From Armatimonadota bacterium (GTDB lineage: Bacteria; Sysuimicrobiota; Sysuimicrobiia; Sysuimicrobiales; Kaftiobacteriaceae), in NCBI GenBank assembly GCA_031459765.1, contig JAVKHY010000003.1, positions 1-64,000 on the forward strand: a DNA stretch of 64,000 nucleotides. Reading direction: 5' to 3'. The notes below the pieces were generated by a model. It saw nothing but the letters and a program-made list of their open reading frames with translations, made no database searches and was not told the origin of the DNA. This document shows, in pieces, positions 28,228 to 36,526 of the stretch; within the stretch, counting starts at the first letter, position 1; every line of letters starts with the position of its first letter. Position numbers and translations under genes: made by a program.

Positions 28228-29535
28228 ATGCGGATCGTGCGAGCCCTGGCCCTGGTGTTCGTTCTCACGCTTGTCGGAACCCCCGGGGCGGGTCTGTCGG
28301 CCCCGGCCCAGGAGATCGTCTTCACCTCCAACCAGTTCACCCCCGTCGAGGAGCAGGAGTGGGCACGGAACACGCTGCTCGCCGGGTTCACCAGAGAGAC
28401 GGGGATCACCGTCCGGTTCATCACCGAGAACGAAGGACCGTACGTCGACCGGCTGCTGGCCGAGGCCCGTGCCGGCCGCGGGACCATCGACGTCACGGGG
28501 ACCCTGCACGGGATCTTCCCGGTCTTCCTGGCCAACAACGCGTTGCGCGATATGGCCGAGGTGCAACGCCAGCTGGACGCCCGCCGCGACCGCACCTTCT
28601 TCCGGGACTTCCTCGCCGCGGCGAAGATGGACGGGTTCACCGCCTTCATCCCCTGGATGCAGGCTACCTACCTGATCGTCGCCCACAAGGACGCCCTGCG
28701 GTACTTTCCCGGCGGGCGGAATCCGATGGCCATGACCTACGACGACCTCCTCCAGTGGGGGGAGAACATCCGCCAGGCCACCGGGCAGCGGCGGGTGGGC
28801 TTCCCCGTGGGCCCGCGAGGGCTGTACGGCCGGTTTCTCCACGGCTACATCTACCCGTCCTTCACCGGCGCCCAGGTGCGGCGTTTCCGCTCGCCCGAGG
28901 CGGTGGAGATGTGGCGGTACCTGCGGCGGCTGTGGGGTGTGACCCACCCGTCGTCGTTCACCTACGAGTTCATGAGCGAGCCGCTGCTCCGGGGCGAGGT
29001 CCTGGTGGGCTGGGACCACGTGGCCCGCATCGTGCCCGCGCTGCGCCAGCGTCCCGATGATTTCGTGGTGCTGCCGTCGCCGGCCGGCCCGCGGGGACGG
29101 TCGTTCATCTCGGTGATCGTCGGGTTGAGCATCCCGCGGACGGCGCCCAGTCCCGATCTCGGCGTACGCCTGATCGAGTATCTGACCCGACCGGCCACGC
29201 AGGTCCTGACCCTGCAGGGCGTGGGATTCTTCCCCGTCTCCCCGGAGGCGGGCCGCACGGTGCCCTCGGGCGCGCTGAAGGTGATGGCCGACGGCGTGAC
29301 GGCCCAGTCCGGCGCTCCTGACGCCCGGACCGCGCTGCTGCCGGTCGGGCTGGGCGCCCGCACCGGCGAGTTCGTGCCCATCTACGTGGATACGTTCACG
29401 CGGATCGCCGTCCGCGGCGAGGAGATCCAGCGGGTTTTGAACGAGCAGGCGGCCAAACTGGAGGAGCTGTATCGGGCGACCAACGCTCCCTGCGCGCCGC
29501 CCGATCCGCCCCAGCGGCCCTGCAAGCCTGATTAG
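28228..29535 (+). CDS. Carbohydrate-type ABC transporter substrate-binding protein (SBP family 1)
   Basis: 435-aa exported receptor. The signal peptide (RALALVFVLTLVGTPGAGLSAPA) has no lipobox. Family-1 features: EIVFTSNQFTPVEEQEW, FTRETGITVRFI, DVTGTLHGIFPVF, and a hinge region with MSEPLLRGEVLVGWDH. The C-terminus has three Cys (APCAPPDPPQRPCKPD holds two of them), possibly one disulphide. AGGAGG precedes ATG 28228. First gene of a five-gene operon whose last product is a glycosidase, so the ligand is probably a glycoside or disaccharide-like compatible solute. Confidence 0.92.
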   Translation: MRIVRALALVFVLTLVGTPGAGLSAPAQEIVFTSNQFTPVEEQEWARNTLLAGFTRETGITVRFITENEGPYVDRLLAEARAGRGTIDVTGTLHGIFPVFLANNALRDMAEVQRQLDARRDRTFFRDFLAAAKMDGFTAFIPWMQATYLIVAHKDALRYFPGGRNPMAMTYDDLLQWGENIRQATGQRRVGFPVGPRGLYGRFLHGYIYPSFTGAQVRRFRSPEAVEMWRYLRRLWGVTHPSSFTYEFMSEPLLRGEVLVGWDHVARIVPALRQRPDDFVVLPSPAGPRGRSFISVIVGLSIPRTAPSPDLGVRLIEYLTRPATQVLTLQGVGFFPVSPEAGRTVPSGALKVMADGVTAQSGAPDARTALLPVGLGARTGEFVPIYVDTFTRIAVRGEEIQRVLNEQAAKLEELYRATNAPCAPPDPPQRPCKPD

Positions 29536-29538
29536 GGT

Positions 29539-29570
29539 CGACGGCCGACCCGCCGTGCGGTCGGCCGTCG
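29539..29570 (+). terminator. Intra-operon hairpin after the sugar binding-protein gene
   Basis: Perfect 11-bp stem (29539-29549 with 29560-29570) with a 10-nt loop, four bases after the binding-protein stop and 12 before the permease ATG. No T-run. Same position as the hairpin at 25903-25928. Confidence 0.55.
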
Positions 29571-29582
29571 CTCTTCCCCTGT

Positions 29583-30473
29583 ATGGCCGTTGCGGAAACC
29601 GACCTCACCCCGGCGCGCCCCCGGTCGCCGGCAACCTGGACGCCGTACCTGCTCATCCTGCCAACGCTGATTTTCCTCGGCCTGTTCTTCGTCTACCCCA
29701 TGGTTCAGGCCGTCTGGCTGGCGGTCAGCGACCCCCAGAGCGGGGGCCTGACCTGGGCGCACTTCCGGCGGATGGGCGCCGACCTCTACTTCGCGCCGGC
29801 CGTCCGCTACACGCTGCTCATCACCGCGCTGGCCGTGCCGCTCCAGGTGATGCTGGGACTGGCCATCGCCCTGCTGGTCAACACCCGGTTCTTGGGGCAC
29901 TCCGCCTTTCTCTACCTGACGGCCCTGCCCATCGGCATCTCCGACCTGGCGGCGGGGTTGATCTGGCTGTCCATCTTCACCGAGCGCGGTTACCTGAACG
30001 CCGTGCTGCAGCGGCTCGGCCTGGTGGAGGTGCCCCTCATCTTCCTCTCCGTCGAGCGTCCGGACTGGATGCTCGGGGCCATCGTCATCACCGAGGTATG
30101 GCGGGCGACGGCCATCGTTATGGTCATCCTACTGGCGGGCCTCCAGTTGATCCCCAGAGACTACGCGGAGACGGCGAGCGTCTTCGGCGCGGGACGGTGG
30201 CAGACCCTGCGCCACGTCATCCTGCCGCTGCTGCGGCCGAGCCTGCAGACCGCGCTCATCATCCGGACGATCCTGGCCTTCCAGCTCTTCGCCACGGTCG
30301 TCACACTGGCCGGCCGGCAGATCCCGGTCCTGGCCGGAGAGGCCTACTTCTGGTACTCGCTGTACCGCAGTCCGCACGTGGCCAGTGCCTACGCCGTGCT
30401 GATCCTGCTCTTTTCCGGGAGCATCACCTGGCTGTACCTGCGCTTCCTGCGGGCGGAGGAGGGCCGGGCATGA
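29583..30473 (+). CDS. Carbohydrate ABC transporter permease (MalF/UgpA type)
   Basis: 296-aa membrane subunit with six predicted helices. The first reads YLLILPTLIFLGLFFVYPMVQAVWLA. The MalF-type EAA loop is RDYAETASVFGAGRWQTLRHVILPLLRPS, the ATPase contact. It overlaps the next permease by 4 bp (ATGA). ATG 29583 has no strong Shine-Dalgarno, perhaps because the preceding hairpin controls access. Confidence 0.94.
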   Translation: MAVAETDLTPARPRSPATWTPYLLILPTLIFLGLFFVYPMVQAVWLAVSDPQSGGLTWAHFRRMGADLYFAPAVRYTLLITALAVPLQVMLGLAIALLVNTRFLGHSAFLYLTALPIGISDLAAGLIWLSIFTERGYLNAVLQRLGLVEVPLIFLSVERPDWMLGAIVITEVWRATAIVMVILLAGLQLIPRDYAETASVFGAGRWQTLRHVILPLLRPSLQTALIIRTILAFQLFATVVTLAGRQIPVLAGEAYFWYSLYRSPHVASAYAVLILLFSGSITWLYLRFLRAEEGRA

Positions 30474-31279
30474 CGCTCCGCCGCCTGGGGCTCTACAGCG
30501 CCTCGCTGGTCATCAGCGCCTGGGTGACCCTGCCGCTGCTGCTGATCACCGTCGCGGCCTTCACCCCCCGCGACCTCCTCTATCGGTGGCCGCGGCCGCT
30601 GTGGCCGGAGCGATTCACCCTGGAGACGCTGCGCTTCTTCCTGCGCTCCACCGGGGTGTGGCCGTCCACGCTGAACAGCGTCCTCGTGGCCGGGCTGACC
30701 ATCGTCCTGGCCTTCGTCATCGCCGCGCCGGCCGGCTACGCCATCTCCCGCTTCCGTTTCCGGGGACGGGAGACTTTGCAGCTGGCGATCCTGGCCACCA
30801 AGATGTTCCCGGCCACGGTGCTCTCCATCCCGCTGGCCGTAGCCTTCATCCGCTGGCGTCTCTACGACACGCTGCTGGGCGTGGCCATCGTGCACACGGC
30901 GCTGGCGCTTCCCTTCGTCATCGTCATTGTGACCAGTGTCTTCCTGGGCATCTCCTACGAACTGGAGGAGGCGGCGCAGACCCTGGGTGGCAGCCGGCTG
31001 CAGGCCTTCCTGCAGGTGACGCTGCCCATGGCCCTCCCCGGGCTGGCCGCCGCGGGCATCTTCACCTTCGTCCTGTCCTGGAACGAGGTGTTCGCGGCCA
31101 CGATCCTGACGCTGAACCACCGCACGCTGCCCGCGCTGATCGTCGACTCCGTGATCGGCGCGGGCGCCCCGCTGCACTTCCGGTTCGCCGGGGGGTTCTT
31201 CATGATCATCCCGGCGCTGATCATCATCTTCCTCATCCGGCGGTACCTCCTCACCCTGTGGGGCGTGACCGTGCGCTGA
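30470..31279 (+). CDS. Carbohydrate ABC transporter permease (MalG/UgpE type)
   Basis: 269-aa second membrane subunit. Landmarks: an N-terminal helix ending in AAFTPRDLLYRWPRPLWPERFTLE, STLNSVLVAGLTIVLAFVIAAPAGYAISRFRF, and the EAA loop (YELEEAAQTLGGSRLQAFLQVTLPMALPG). The start ATG lies in the ATGA overlap with the upstream permease. Confidence 0.94.
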   Translation: MTLRRLGLYSASLVISAWVTLPLLLITVAAFTPRDLLYRWPRPLWPERFTLETLRFFLRSTGVWPSTLNSVLVAGLTIVLAFVIAAPAGYAISRFRFRGRETLQLAILATKMFPATVLSIPLAVAFIRWRLYDTLLGVAIVHTALALPFVIVIVTSVFLGISYELEEAAQTLGGSRLQAFLQVTLPMALPGLAAAGIFTFVLSWNEVFAATILTLNHRTLPALIVDSVIGAGAPLHFRFAGGFFMIIPALIIIFLIRRYLLTLWGVTVR

Positions 31280-31294
31280 GGCGGAGGTCCTCCG

Positions 31295-32386
31295 ATGGCG
31301 GAGATCGAGCTGCGCCGGCTGCGCAAGAGCTACGGGAAGGTCGTGGCGATCAATGATGTGAGCCTGCAGATCCACGACGGCGAGTTCCTCGTCCTGCTGG
31401 GGCCCTCGGGGTGCGGGAAGACGACCACCCTACGGGCCATCGCCGGCCTGGAACTCCTCGACCGGGGGCGGGTCCTGATCGGCGGCCGCGATGTCACCGA
31501 TCTGCCGCCGGGCCGGCGAGGTATCGCCATGGTGTTCCAGTCCTACGCCGTGTTTCCCCACATGCGCGTGGTGGACAACATCGCCTTCGGCCTGCGCATG
31601 AAAGGCGTGCCGCCCGAGGACCGACGCCGCCGGGCGCAGGAGGCCGCGGAGCTGCTGCAGATCGCCGACCTGCTCGACCGCTATCCGGCCCAGCTGTCCG
31701 GAGGCCAGCGGCAGCGCGTGGCCGTGGCCCGGGCCATCGTCATGCGGCCCGATGTGCTGTTGATGGACGAGCCGCTCAGCAACCTGGACGCGCTGCTGCG
31801 GCTGCACATGCGGGCCGAACTGAAGCGGCTGCACCGCGAGCTGCGGGCCACCACGGTCTACGTCACCCACGACCAGGTAGAGGCCCTCAGCCTGGGCGAC
31901 CGCATCGCGGTGATGAAGGACGGGGCCATCGTGCAGTGCGACACGCCGGCCGCCATCTACGACCGGCCGGCCAACCGGTTCGTCGGAGGCTTCATCGGCA
32001 GCCCCCCGATGAACTTCCTCACCGCCCGCCTGCGATGCATCGACGGCCGGCCGCACGCCGTGGTCGGCGGCACCGCCGTCCCGCTGCCGCCGGGAACGGG
32101 CCCGCTGCCGGCCGCCGGGGAGACGGTCACTGTCGGCATCCGCCCCGAGCACATCGCGGTGGAGTTCGACCCCGTGCCGGGCGGCGTGCCGGCGCAGGTC
32201 AGCGTGCTCGAACCCCTCGGCTCACACCAGCTCCTGACCGCCCAGGTCGGGGCCGAGATCGTCAAGGTGGTCGTGCCCCCGGAGTTTGCCGCCGAGCCCG
32301 GCCGGCGGCTCTGGCTGCGTTTCGATCCGGCCCGTCTGCGCCTGATGGATCCGGCCTCCGGACGGGCCCTCCCGGTGACCTCATGA
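31295..32386 (+). CDS. Carbohydrate ABC transporter ATP-binding protein (UgpC/MalK type)
   Basis: 363-aa ATPase that energises the two permeases. Walker A GPSGCGKTTTLRAIAG (about 37-52), Q-loop VFQSYAVFPHM, signature LSGGQRQRVAVARAI (about 134), Walker B VLLMDEPLSNLDALLR, and switch His in THDQVEAL. The C-terminal TOBE regulatory domain (VGIRPEHIAVEF, then VSVLEPLGSHQLL) is complete. GGAGGT precedes the ATG. It overlaps the glycosidase gene by 4 bp. Confidence 0.95.
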   Translation: MAEIELRRLRKSYGKVVAINDVSLQIHDGEFLVLLGPSGCGKTTTLRAIAGLELLDRGRVLIGGRDVTDLPPGRRGIAMVFQSYAVFPHMRVVDNIAFGLRMKGVPPEDRRRRAQEAAELLQIADLLDRYPAQLSGGQRQRVAVARAIVMRPDVLLMDEPLSNLDALLRLHMRAELKRLHRELRATTVYVTHDQVEALSLGDRIAVMKDGAIVQCDTPAAIYDRPANRFVGGFIGSPPMNFLTARLRCIDGRPHAVVGGTAVPLPPGTGPLPAAGETVTVGIRPEHIAVEFDPVPGGVPAQVSVLEPLGSHQLLTAQVGAEIVKVVVPPEFAAEPGRRLWLRFDPARLRLMDPASGRALPVTS

Positions 32387-33708
32387 CCGCGGATCGGGAG
32401 TTGCTGCGCCGGGCGCAGGAGATCTTGCAGGGTAACGACGTCGGCGGCGCCTACACGAAGCCCAGCCCGCGCCTTTATCCCCATCAGTGGAACTGGGACA
32501 GCGCCTTCGCCGCCCTGGGCTGGGCCCGGATCGACTGGAGTCGGGCGATCCGGGAGATCGAGACCCTCCTGCTGGGGCAGTGGACCAACGGGATGGTCCC
32601 CCACATCCGGTACAATCCGGAGGTCACGGACTACGCGCCGGGCCCGGAGTGGTGGCCCGGCGTCCCGGTGCGCCGCGCCGGACAGATCACCAGCGGGATC
32701 TCGCAGCCCTGCGTTCTCGGTTCGGCGTCGTACCGGATCGGGCTGCTGGCGCCGGATGCCTCATCCCGACAGGCGTGGTGGGCGAAGGTGCATGAGGCGC
32801 TGGTCGATGCCCTGCTGTATTTCCTGCGGCACCGGACCGCCGGCGGCAATCCGCTGATCGTCGTTGTTCATCCCTGGGAGAGCGGACTGGACAACAGCCC
32901 GCGCTGGGACTTTGCCACCGGCAAGGGCTACCGTCCCTCCCGCCCGTACCGGCGCGTGGACACGACGATCGTTGATCCCCTCCTGCGGCCCACGGGCAAG
33001 GATTACGATCTCTACATGTACCTGGTCGAACTGCTCGCCGACGTACGCTACGACCTGGCCGCCTATCTCCAGCGCACGCCCTTCGCCGTGTACGATGCGT
33101 TGTTCAACGCGGTCTGGTACCGCTCGGCGCTGGACCTGAACCGGATCGCCGCGGCGCTGGGCCGGCCTCCGGCGGTCGATCCCGCCCGGCTGGCGGCGTT
33201 TCGCGACGCCTACCGGCGGACGTTGTGGGAGGAATCGGCCGGGCTGTTCCGGGACTGGGACCTCCGGGCGGGGCGGTCCATCCCGGTGGACACGATCGCC
33301 GGCCTGACGGCCATCTACGCGGGATTGGTGGATCGAGGGCAGGCCGCGCAGATGCTGGCCGGCTACCGCCGGCGGTGCCGCGGATGCCTGCTGCTGCCCT
33401 CGGTGCCCCCGGACCAGGCGGGATTCGATCCGGCGAGGTACTGGCGCGGGCCGGTCTGGGTGAACACGAACTGGATGGTGATCCAGGGGTTGCGGGATCT
33501 GGCGCTGCACCGCGAGGCGGACGAGCTGACCCAGCAGACACTAACCCTGGTGCGGTCGGCGGGGTTCCACGAATACTTCCATGCCCACGACGGCCGCGGT
33601 CTCGGAGGCGGGGAGTTCACCTGGTCCGCCGCCCTCGTCATCGATCTCCTGCATCCCGCCGTGGGGGCCGGCCGGGAGGCGGAGGGCGGTGCGGACCGAC
33701 TGCGGTGA
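32383..33708 (+). CDS. GH63-like (MGH1-type) glycoside hydrolase, cytoplasmic
   Basis: 441-aa (alpha/alpha)6-barrel glycosidase. Conserved blocks: RLYPHQWNWDSAFAALGWAR near residue 30, HPWESGLDNSPRWD near 163 with catalytic Glu/Asp, YWRGPVWVNTNWMVIQGL near 350, and GLGGGEFTWSAALVIDLL near 405 with the presumed general base. This resembles bacterial mannosylglycerate and glucosylglycerate hydrolases and YgjK-type enzymes. No signal peptide, so it acts on imported substrate. Its 4-bp overlap with the ABC ATPase gene ties it to that transporter. Exact substrate is inferred only. Confidence 0.85.
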   Translation: MTADRELLRRAQEILQGNDVGGAYTKPSPRLYPHQWNWDSAFAALGWARIDWSRAIREIETLLLGQWTNGMVPHIRYNPEVTDYAPGPEWWPGVPVRRAGQITSGISQPCVLGSASYRIGLLAPDASSRQAWWAKVHEALVDALLYFLRHRTAGGNPLIVVVHPWESGLDNSPRWDFATGKGYRPSRPYRRVDTTIVDPLLRPTGKDYDLYMYLVELLADVRYDLAAYLQRTPFAVYDALFNAVWYRSALDLNRIAAALGRPPAVDPARLAAFRDAYRRTLWEESAGLFRDWDLRAGRSIPVDTIAGLTAIYAGLVDRGQAAQMLAGYRRRCRGCLLLPSVPPDQAGFDPARYWRGPVWVNTNWMVIQGLRDLALHREADELTQQTLTLVRSAGFHEYFHAHDGRGLGGGEFTWSAALVIDLLHPAVGAGREAEGGADRLR

Positions 33709-33738
33709 GCAGCCGGGTGGGCCCGGAGGAGTGCGGCG

Positions 33739-34197
33739 ATGAGGGCGGTAGTGCAGCGGGTCAGTCGGGCCAGGGTGCGCGTCGGGGAGGAGGTTGTGGG
33801 CGAGATCGGCCGAGGCTACGCCGTCCTGCTCGGAGTTCATGTGGACGACACCGAGGCGCAGGCCGCGGCCCTGGCGGAGAAGGTGGCCCACCTGCGCGTC
33901 TTCGACGACGAGGCGGGGAAGTTGAACCGGTCCATCCTCGACGTCGGAGGGGCCGTCCTCTCCGTCTCCCAGTTCACCCTGTACGGGAACACGGAGAAGG
34001 GGCGGCGCCCGAGCTTCATCGCCGCCGCGCCCCCCGAGCGCGCGGAGGCGCTCTACCACGTGTTCAACGAACGGCTGCGTGCCCTGGGGGTGCCGGTGGC
34101 CACCGGCCGCTTCCGGGCGGTGATGTCGGTCGAGATCCACAACGAGGGCCCGGTCACCCTGATGCTCGAGGAGCCGCCTCCTCCGCGGCCGCGGTGA
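33739..34197 (+). CDS. dtd: D-aminoacyl-tRNA deacylase
   Basis: 152-aa homodimeric proofreading enzyme that hydrolyses D-aminoacyl-tRNA and glycyl-tRNA(Ala). Starts [15 protein letters not shown]. The catalytic SQFTLYG motif lies at about 76-82 and the chirality-checking GPVT motif near 136 (NEGPVTLML). GGAGGAG precedes the ATG. Located just upstream of the thrS leader. Confidence 0.96.
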   Translation: MRAVVQRVSRARVRVGEEVVGEIGRGYAVLLGVHVDDTEAQAAALAEKVAHLRVFDDEAGKLNRSILDVGGAVLSVSQFTLYGNTEKGRRPSFIAAAPPERAEALYHVFNERLRALGVPVATGRFRAVMSVEIHNEGPVTLMLEEPPPPRPR

Positions 34198-34227
34198 AGT
34201 CCGATCTGCGCCCTCCGCGCCGTTGGA

Positions 34228-34255
34228 TTGACAGGCTTCGACCCGGTGCTATACT
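34228..34255 (+). promoter_or_regulatory. Sigma-70 promoter of thrS
   Basis: Consensus TTGACA (34228-34233), 16-nt spacer, TATACT (34250-34255). Start expected near 34262, immediately before the T-box leader. Confidence 0.85.
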
Positions 34256-34261
34256 GCGCAT

Positions 34262-34510
34262 ACGAGGCGATGACGGGGCCGAGTAGGCCGTCTCTCGGTC
34301 GCCAAGAGAGGGGAGGGGGCGGTGCGAACCTCCCTCGACCGACCGGCTGAAGACCTCTCCTGAGCCGCCGCCTGAAGCACGAGTAGGGTCGGCCGGATTC
34401 TCCCCGTGACGGAGAGGAAAGCCGCCTCGCGGCACGGGACGTGCCGCGAGGAACATGGGTGGAACCGCGGGTGCGCCCCGTCCCAGGTGGGACGAGGGCG
34501 CGCTTCGTTT
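34262..34510 (+). promoter_or_regulatory. T-box riboswitch (threonine) upstream of thrS
   Basis: Canonical T-box leader sensing uncharged tRNA-Thr. The AGTA element of stem I is at about 34270-34275 and the distal GGTGCGAACC at 34321-34330. Candidate ACC threonine specifiers are 34338-34340 or 34342-34344, followed by CTGAAGAC. A perfect 11-bp hairpin covers 34425-34451. The T-box sequence TGGGTGGAACCGCGG spans 34456-34470. The terminator stem covers 34473-34501 (12 bp with one bulged A) and is followed by TTCGTTT. The gene it controls encodes threonyl-tRNA synthetase, in agreement with the specifier. Confidence 0.93.
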
Positions 34511-34535
34511 GGGGGGAATGAAGGAGGATTCCGCG

Positions 34536-36458
34536 ATGGCGCGGATCACGGTCACGCTGCCGAACGGCAGCCGCAGGGAGTACGAACCGGGGGTGAGCCT
34601 GGCGCAGGTGGCCTCCGACGCGGGCGTGCGCGACGCCCTCGCGGCCAGGGTCAACGGCGAGATGCGCGACCTAGCCGCCCGGCTCGACGCCGACGCGCAG
34701 GTAGAACTCCTCACCTTCGATCAGCCCGAAGGCCGCGAGGTGTACTGGCACTCCTCCGCCCACCTGTTGGCCCAGGCCGTCAAGGAGCTCTTCCCCGAGG
34801 CCAAACTGGCCATCGGCCCGCCCATCGAGCAGGGCTTCTACTACGACATCGACATCGGCCGGCCGTTCACGCCGGAAGACCTGGAGCGCATCGAGGCCCG
34901 CATGCGCGAGCTGGCGGCGAAAGACCAGCCCATCGAGCGGGTGGAGCTCCCCCGCGACGAGGCCCTGCGCATGTACGAGCAGATGGGCGAGAAGTACAAG
35001 GTGGAACTGCTGCGCCAGGACATTCCCGATGCCAGGGTGTCCTTCTACCGCCAGGACGGGTTCATCGACATGTGCCGGGGGCCGCACCTGCCCCGCACGG
35101 GGCTGATCAAGGCCATCAAACTGCTGAGCACGGGCGGGGCCTACTGGCGTGGGGACGAGCACCGCGAGATGCTCTCCCGCATCTACGGCATCGCCTTTCC
35201 CCGCCAGGAGCAACTGGACGAACACCTGCACCTGCTGGAGGAGGCCAAGCGCCGCGACCACAGGCGGCTGGGCAAGGAGCTCAAGCTCTTCGCCTTCGCC
35301 GAGGAAGTGGGCCAGGGGCTGCCCCTGTGGCTCCCGCGGGGGGCGACGGTGCGGCGCATCCTGGAAAACTACATCGTGGAGAAGGAGCTGGCCCACGGCT
35401 ACCAGCACGTCTTCGCGCCCGATCTGGCCTCGTCCACGCTGTACAAGATCTCGGGGCACTGGGAGCACTTCCGCGAGAACATGTACCCGCCGATGCTGGT
35501 AGACCGCGACGAGCTGGTGCTGAAGCCGATGAACTGCCCCCACCACATCGTGATCTACAAGCAGGAGCAGCGTTCCTATCGCGACCTGCCGGTGCGGATC
35601 GCCGAGCTGGGGCGGATGTACCGGTACGAACGTTCGGGGACGCTGACGGGGCTGCACCGTGTGCGGTCCATGACCCTCAACGACGCGCACATCTTCTGTC
35701 GGGTGGATCAGATCAAAGAGGAGTTCGCCCGGGTCGTCGGGCTCATCCAGGAAGTGTACCGCGACCTGAAGATCACCGACTACAAGTACAACCTGTCGTT
35801 GCACACGCCGGGCGACACGGCGAACTTCTATCCGGACGAGCAGCTCTGGGGCACGGCGGAACGGATGCTGCGGGAGGTGCTGGACGACCTGGGCCTAGCC
35901 TACACGCCGGTCGTCGGCGATGCGGCGTTTTACGGGCCCAAGCTGGACGTGCAGATCCGGACGGCGATTGGCAAGGAGGAGGCGCTCTCCACGGTCCAGC
36001 TCGACTTCCTCCTGCCGCGGCGCTTCGGGCTGGAGTACATCGGCGAGGACGGCCGACCGCATCCGCCGGTGCTGATCCACCGCGCCGTGATCAGCACCCT
36101 GGAGCGCATGATGGCCTTCCTGATCGAGTACTACGCCGGTGACTTCCCGGTCTGGCTGGCTCCGGAGCAGGTGCGGATCCTGCCCGTCGCGGAGCGCCAT
36201 CTGCCCTACGCACGGCAGGTGCGCACGCAACTGGTCCAGCGCCGGCTTCGGGTGGAGGTGGACGAAAGCAACGAGCGGGTGAGTTACAAAGTCCGGCGCG
36301 GCGAGCTGGAGCACGTCCCCTATATGCTCGTCGTCGGCGACAGGGAAGCCTCCAGCGGTCAGGTCGCCGTGCGCAGCCGGGCCGCAGGCGACTTGGGCCC
36401 GATGCCGCTGGAGCAGTTCATCGCCCGGATCACCGATCAGGTGGCGGCCAAGGCCTGA
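34536..36458 (+). CDS. thrS: Threonyl-tRNA synthetase
   Basis: 640-aa class II synthetase charging tRNA-Thr. N-terminal TGS domain (ITVTLPNGSRREYEPGVSL), then the editing domain with YWHSSAHLLAQAV. The catalytic core shows NCPHH with its zinc-ligand Cys, RIAELGRMYRYERSGTLTGLHR (motif 2), and motif 3 in HRAVISTLERMM. The C-terminal anticodon-binding domain (ILPVAERHLPYARQV) is complete. ATG 34536 has AAGGAGG 8 nt upstream and follows the T-box terminator; an earlier in-frame start at 34455 would lie inside the T-box. Confidence 0.97.
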   Translation: MARITVTLPNGSRREYEPGVSLAQVASDAGVRDALAARVNGEMRDLAARLDADAQVELLTFDQPEGREVYWHSSAHLLAQAVKELFPEAKLAIGPPIEQGFYYDIDIGRPFTPEDLERIEARMRELAAKDQPIERVELPRDEALRMYEQMGEKYKVELLRQDIPDARVSFYRQDGFIDMCRGPHLPRTGLIKAIKLLSTGGAYWRGDEHREMLSRIYGIAFPRQEQLDEHLHLLEEAKRRDHRRLGKELKLFAFAEEVGQGLPLWLPRGATVRRILENYIVEKELAHGYQHVFAPDLASSTLYKISGHWEHFRENMYPPMLVDRDELVLKPMNCPHHIVIYKQEQRSYRDLPVRIAELGRMYRYERSGTLTGLHRVRSMTLNDAHIFCRVDQIKEEFARVVGLIQEVYRDLKITDYKYNLSLHTPGDTANFYPDEQLWGTAERMLREVLDDLGLAYTPVVGDAAFYGPKLDVQIRTAIGKEEALSTVQLDFLLPRRFGLEYIGEDGRPHPPVLIHRAVISTLERMMAFLIEYYAGDFPVWLAPEQVRILPVAERHLPYARQVRTQLVQRRLRVEVDESNERVSYKVRRGELEHVPYMLVVGDREASSGQVAVRSRAAGDLGPMPLEQFIARITDQVAAKA

Positions 36459-36526
36459 GGCCTCCGGTCCACCTGGGGGATGGCGCGCCGGTGGCGCCTC
36501 GACCACAGTGAGGCGGAGGCGCCGCC

